NCBI GenBank assembly: GCA_964536375.1
Contig: CAZHXF010000001.1
Location: 54,954 to 118,953 of the forward strand
Direction: 5' to 3'
Source: Desulfuromonas sp964536375
GTDB lineage: Bacteria; Desulfobacterota; Desulfuromonadia; Desulfuromonadales; Desulfuromonadaceae
Length of the DNA stretch: 64,000 nt
Notes under the pieces: generated by a model
Databases searched by the model: none
What the model was told of the DNA's origin: nothing
Seen by the model: only the letters and a program-made list of their open reading frames with translations
Shown here: piece by piece, positions 61,346 through 64,000 of the stretch
Position numbering within the stretch: position 1 is the first letter of the stretch
Layout: each line of letters begins with the position of its first letter
Program-made: the position numbers and the translations under genes

Positions 61346-62398
61346 TTAATCCTCTATAACGGTTACGGGTTGATCAGGACGTAAACGCTCATTGCCTTCG
61401 ATCACGATTGGCATCCCTGCTTGAATGTAGGGGCTTTTAATCGCAGCCTGATCGCCGCTGAAACTAACAATCTCAATGGGTATAATGGCTGCTTTGCCCT
61501 CTTTAATACTATAGACAAATTTCTGACCGTTAAAGGTTACCAGAGCGTCACGAGGGACGAGGAGTTGCTCACTTTTGGTGTTGGTTGGTAAGCTCACTTC
61601 GGCGGACATGTTTTCGAAAGGTTGTGTTATCTGTTCAAGTTGAATGCGACTGTAGATGTTTTTAGTTTGCGCATCGACAACAGGACGAAAGCCTTTGTGG
61701 ATCCCTTTAAGGTGTTGATTGGTTGCCGGTAACCACACGTCAACCTGTTGACCGATGGTGCTAAAAGGCAAAAGGGTCTCACTCGTGGGCACTTGAATAA
61801 AGATATCGCTTAACGCACCAATGCGAGCGATGGGGCTACCTGTTGTCGCCCAGTTACCAATAGCAATATTTTTTTCAAGAATTCGACCATTAAATGGGGC
61901 GAGAATGACACTTTTATCTTTTTTGATTTGAGTTGATTCAAGTTCGGTAATATAGGCAGCTTTTTCCGCCTTGATTTCGGCAACCGAGTAAAATAGTTGA
62001 TCGTATGCTGTGGGGCTAGTTGCCTGTTGTTTTAAAAGTTGCTGATAGCGCGCAAGGTCTTTTTTACTGTGATCAAGTTTGGCCTGCGTTAAATCAATCA
62101 TTGATTGAACCCGCATCAGTTCTTTTTCAATGAAGTCAGTGTTGAGCTCAACCAGGACTTGACCTTTTTTAACAAGATCCCCTTCGCGGAAAAGAACTTT
62201 GTCAGCACGACCGCTCACTTCGGACGAGAGTTGACTGATGCGATCAAAATAAAGGGTGCCGACAAATGATTGTGTTGGCGCTGCCAATGAGCTTTGCAGT
62301 TGTGCTGTTTTCACCAGAGCTGGTGGCGCGGCTGGGGGGGCAGCAAAAACAGGTGTTGAGATGCATAAAATAAGTACGAGTGCAAGATAGTGTCGCAT
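61346..62398 (-). CDS. RND efflux periplasmic adaptor (HlyD/AcrA-type)
   Basis: A 350-residue membrane fusion protein bridging the pump and TolC. Signal peptide (YLALVLILCISTPVFA), no lipobox Cys. Barrel-sandwich part QLSSEVSGRADKVLFREGDLV, KKGQVLVELN; coiled coil SMIDLTQAKLDHSKKDLARY; second lipoyl half ILAPFNGRILEKNIAIGNWA. Order tetR-adaptor-RND-tolC on one strand indicates a single operon. Confidence 0.93.
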   Translation of the reverse strand: MRHYLALVLILCISTPVFAAPPAAPPALVKTAQLQSSLAAPTQSFVGTLYFDRISQLSSEVSGRADKVLFREGDLVKKGQVLVELNTDFIEKELMRVQSMIDLTQAKLDHSKKDLARYQQLLKQQATSPTAYDQLFYSVAEIKAEKAAYITELESTQIKKDKSVILAPFNGRILEKNIAIGNWATTGSPIARIGALSDIFIQVPTSETLLPFSTIGQQVDVWLPATNQHLKGIHKGFRPVVDAQTKNIYSRIQLEQITQPFENMSAEVSLPTNTKSEQLLVPRDALVTFNGQKFVYSIKEGKAAIIPIEIVSFSGDQAAIKSPYIQAGMPIVIEGNERLRPDQPVTVIED

Positions 62399-62426
62399 TG
62401 GATACCTCGTTGGTTAGTAATGATGG

Positions 62427-63017
62427 TTATATTGAATTAGGATTAGGTTTTAAGCCGTCGATACAAAAACGGATGGCATGTTCATCAATGGGAGGGCTGG
62501 AGAGATGCTTAAAAAGTTTAACATGCATTACACCGTAAAATGCTGCGTCAATGAACCATGCGGTTTCTTCGATGGCGATAGGTCGGATGCTTTTGTCCGT
62601 GACCCCCTTACTGAGGAATTGACTCAATAAAGCAATTTTGTATTTGAGAAACGAATCAATGAGGGTAAAGCCTTGAGTTCCTGGTTGGTGAACCTCATCG
62701 GTCATGTCACGGATGAGAACGGTGACCTTTTTGCTGTGCTTTTTCACAATGAGATTTTCACAACGCAGCAGTGCTTCAACGCATTCGAGTCCGTTTTTTT
62801 CGTCTTGAGAAATGCTGTTATAAGCCGAGGTGGTGTGTTGGAGTACCTGCTCTAGTACCTCGCACAAAATGCCCTCTTTTTGTTTGAAATGGTAAAATAG
62901 CGTCCCCTGAGCGACTCCAGATAGGGCGGCAATTTCAGCGGTGGAAGTATTGTTAAACCCTTTTTCGGCAAACAGGTCAACAGCAGCATCGATAATCTTA
63001 TCTTTTTTTGATTTCAT
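62427..63017 (-). CDS. TetR-family transcriptional regulator
   Basis: A 196-residue repressor. The N-terminal helix-turn-helix is DAAVDLFAEKGFNNTSTAEI, AALSGVAQGTLFYHFKQKEG; the remainder is the helical ligand domain. It is the first gene of the efflux operon. A 22-bp near-perfect palindrome lies 22 bases upstream of its start, so it most likely represses itself and the pump. Confidence 0.92.
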   Translation of the reverse strand: MKSKKDKIIDAAVDLFAEKGFNNTSTAEIAALSGVAQGTLFYHFKQKEGILCEVLEQVLQHTTSAYNSISQDEKNGLECVEALLRCENLIVKKHSKKVTVLIRDMTDEVHQPGTQGFTLIDSFLKYKIALLSQFLSKGVTDKSIRPIAIEETAWFIDAAFYGVMHVKLFKHLSSPPIDEHAIRFCIDGLKPNPNSI

Positions 63018-63038
63018 GATTAAACTTTCGCGTAAATA

Positions 63039-63060
63039 ACTGAGTGATTGGTCAGTCAGT
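63039..63060. promoter_or_regulatory. Probable TetR operator
   Basis: ACTGAGTGA-TTGG-TCAGTCAGT is a 22-base palindrome with one mismatched pair. TGACTGA-type arms around a short spacer are typical for TetR-family repressors of RND pumps. It lies 22 bases upstream of the tetR start. Confidence 0.7.
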
Positions 63061-63211
63061 ACCGCACCGCGGTAAAATCGTCAAGGATAAATTGTGGATG
63101 AGAGAAAAAATAACAAAGTACGCTCGTGTCAAAAGTACGCAAAGGTCCGGTCTTTAATTACGCTATTTTTAACTTGAAATAAATCAACTAGTTGTCGTTA
63201 TATGCTTAATT

Positions 63212-63229
63212 TACAATAGTAATATTGTA
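63212..63229. promoter_or_regulatory. Perfect 7-4-7 inverted repeat
   Basis: TACAATA-GTAA-TATTGTA is a perfect palindrome, A/T rich, about 290 bases before the rod-like gene. It could be a protein-binding site; nothing else supports a role. Confidence 0.35.
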
Positions 63230-63516
63230 TTTCAAGATCCCTAGATCTTATTAGCAAGCAACCCATTTCGTTGACGTTCATTGCGTTTAGCGGCGGCAAA
63301 TGTGGGAGTTTGTCCACCGAGGCATCAGCTCTGTGGGGTACTCCCTGTGCCTAAAAACAATCAAGCAAGAATGACCCATTTTGTGCCTCTTGTCTCAATT
63401 AAAACCTAAACGGATTAAATTTTATGTTGCGAAGTCAAAAAAAACGGAGTAGACCTGTAAACAGCGATTAGTACAGAAAATGTTTAAACGCTTAAAATTA
63501 ATAAAGGTTTACTGTT

Positions 63517-63852
63517 ATGCTAAATGCTCTAGGCACTGCCCTTTCTGGGCTACAGGCGCAAACTGTTAAAATGGATTCGACTGCCAATAATGTAGCCAAC
63601 AGTGGGAGCGAGGGCTATAAGCCCACTAGGGTAAATTTATCGGAGAATGTACAGGGTGGGGTGTCTGCGCACATAGAAAAAACATTGTCTGCGCCCAACT
63701 CAACTCAGGACACCGTGAATAATGCTTCTCAGGTCAATTTAGCTAAAGAGATGATCGACATGATAGAAACAAAAAGAATGTATCAAGCCAATATGACAAC
63801 GGTAGAGAGCTCCGATAAAATAGTAGGAAAGCTTCTTGATGCCCTAGGGTGA
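63517..63852 (+). CDS. Miniature flagellar basal-body rod-like protein
   Basis: A 111-residue protein. The N-terminal 45 residues match the flagellar rod/hook N-terminal domain (ALSGLQAQTVKMDSTANNVA then NSGSEGYKPTRVNL). The C-terminal 40 match the rod C-terminal domain (VNLAKEMIDMIETKRMYQAN, MTTVESSDKIVGKLLDALG). Rod proteins such as FlgB and FlgC are 130-150 residues; here the middle is nearly absent. No other flagellar genes are in the window and it has its own terminator, so it appears to be an orphan. A structural role in the rod or export apparatus is inference. Confidence 0.8.
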   Translation: MLNALGTALSGLQAQTVKMDSTANNVANSGSEGYKPTRVNLSENVQGGVSAHIEKTLSAPNSTQDTVNNASQVNLAKEMIDMIETKRMYQANMTTVESSDKIVGKLLDALG

Positions 63853-63876
63853 TCACAATAAATAGGAATTTTCTGA

Positions 63877-63908
63877 AAGGCCCGGTTTGCTTATGCAAAC
63901 CGGGCCTT
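63877..63908 (+). terminator. Terminator after the rod-like gene
   Basis: AAGGCCCGGTTTGC (63877-63890) pairs perfectly with GCAAACCGGGCCTT (63895-63908), a 14-bp stem with loop TTAT. The following bases are T-rich (TAGTTTGTTTTATTG). The stem is 24 bases after the stop codon and may work in both directions. Confidence 0.85.
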
Positions 63909-63978
63909 CATAGTTTGTTTTATTGTTTTTAACTTACCTGGGTATAACTAATCTTCCGCTCTGGTTCTGTTCCCCGTA

Positions 63979-64000
63979 TTCGTCATCCTCGCGAATGCGG
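63979..64000. repeat. Possible start of a dispersed palindromic repeat at the window edge
   Basis: The last bases, TTCGTCATCCTCGCGAATGCGG, look like the beginning of the widespread CGTCAT-CC-CGCGAA-GCGG intergenic repeats. The rest is cut by the window end, so this is only a suspicion. Confidence 0.3.

Larger units (their letters stand above)
63018..63516. other. 499-base intergenic region between tetR and the rod-like gene
   Basis: Divergent regulatory region. It contains the TetR palindrome (63039-63060), a second perfect inverted repeat at 63212-63229, and a structured stretch at 63290-63353 with potential stems (GTGG...CCAC, and AGGCA...TGCCT). No gene with a ribosome site was found. AAAGG about 10 bases before ATG 63517 serves the next gene. 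Confidence 0.5.

Noticed and set aside
63290..63353. A cyclic di-GMP (GEMM) riboswitch upstream of the flagellar-like gene
   Set aside because: The GGCAAA and GACGCAAAGCC-type core signatures are not present in the right order.

Overview
The window reads as a chromosomal segment of a Gram-negative bacterium, most likely a deltaproteobacterium of the Desulfuromonas/Pelobacter/Geobacter group. This is inferred from protein wording and gene order only: an RpoC starting MEDIFSLFERPKDPLSF, a DUF4388 protein beside pyrF, a zinc-type S14, the trpEGDCFB...trpA-accD-folC order, and LptD showing an outer membrane. No 16S gene is present to confirm it.

Region 1 (1-2.9 kb): the end of proS, a DUF4388 protein, pyrF and rlmB. 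Region 2 (2.9-35.7 kb): one very long co-directional transcription and translation cluster. A strong promoter leads tRNA-Thr, tRNA-Tyr, tRNA-Gly and tRNA-Thr into tuf, followed by rpmG, tRNA-Trp, secE, nusG, rplKAJL, rpoBC, the str operon (rpsL, rpsG, fusA, a second tuf), the S10 and spc operons (through secY, adk and map) and the alpha operon (rpmJ to rplQ). A textbook terminator closes it. An L10 leader RNA, a hairpin before rpoB and a promoter before rpsL mark internal control points.

Region 3 (35.7-48.8 kb): immediately after that terminator the tryptophan operon trpEGDCFB starts. A DEAD-box RNA helicase and a family-5 uracil-DNA glycosylase lie between trpB and trpA, and then come accD, folC and lptD, all on the same strand.

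Region 4 (48.8-57 kb): an accessory-like stretch with mixed orientation. It holds a THUMP-type RNA methyltransferase, a thiM-thiE thiamine salvage pair, a decayed StbD/StbE-type toxin-antitoxin remnant, an HxlR regulator divergent from an Old Yellow Enzyme plus small monooxygenase pair, a TauE exporter preceded by a frameshifted rhodanese remnant, a Gly/Tyr-rich hypothetical protein, and a REP-associated (Y1) transposase. Two diverged copies of an intergenic repeat lie here, one beside a REP-like hairpin.

Region 5 (57-64 kb): a tetR-adaptor-RND-tolC efflux operon on the minus strand with a 22-bp palindrome as likely TetR operator, then an orphan miniature flagellar-rod-like gene with its own terminator. 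I did not find a clearly new multi-gene system. The best leads are the tuf gene-conversion tract, the leaderless trp operon behind a terminator, the REP/RAYT elements, the decaying genes of region 4 and the miniature rod protein.
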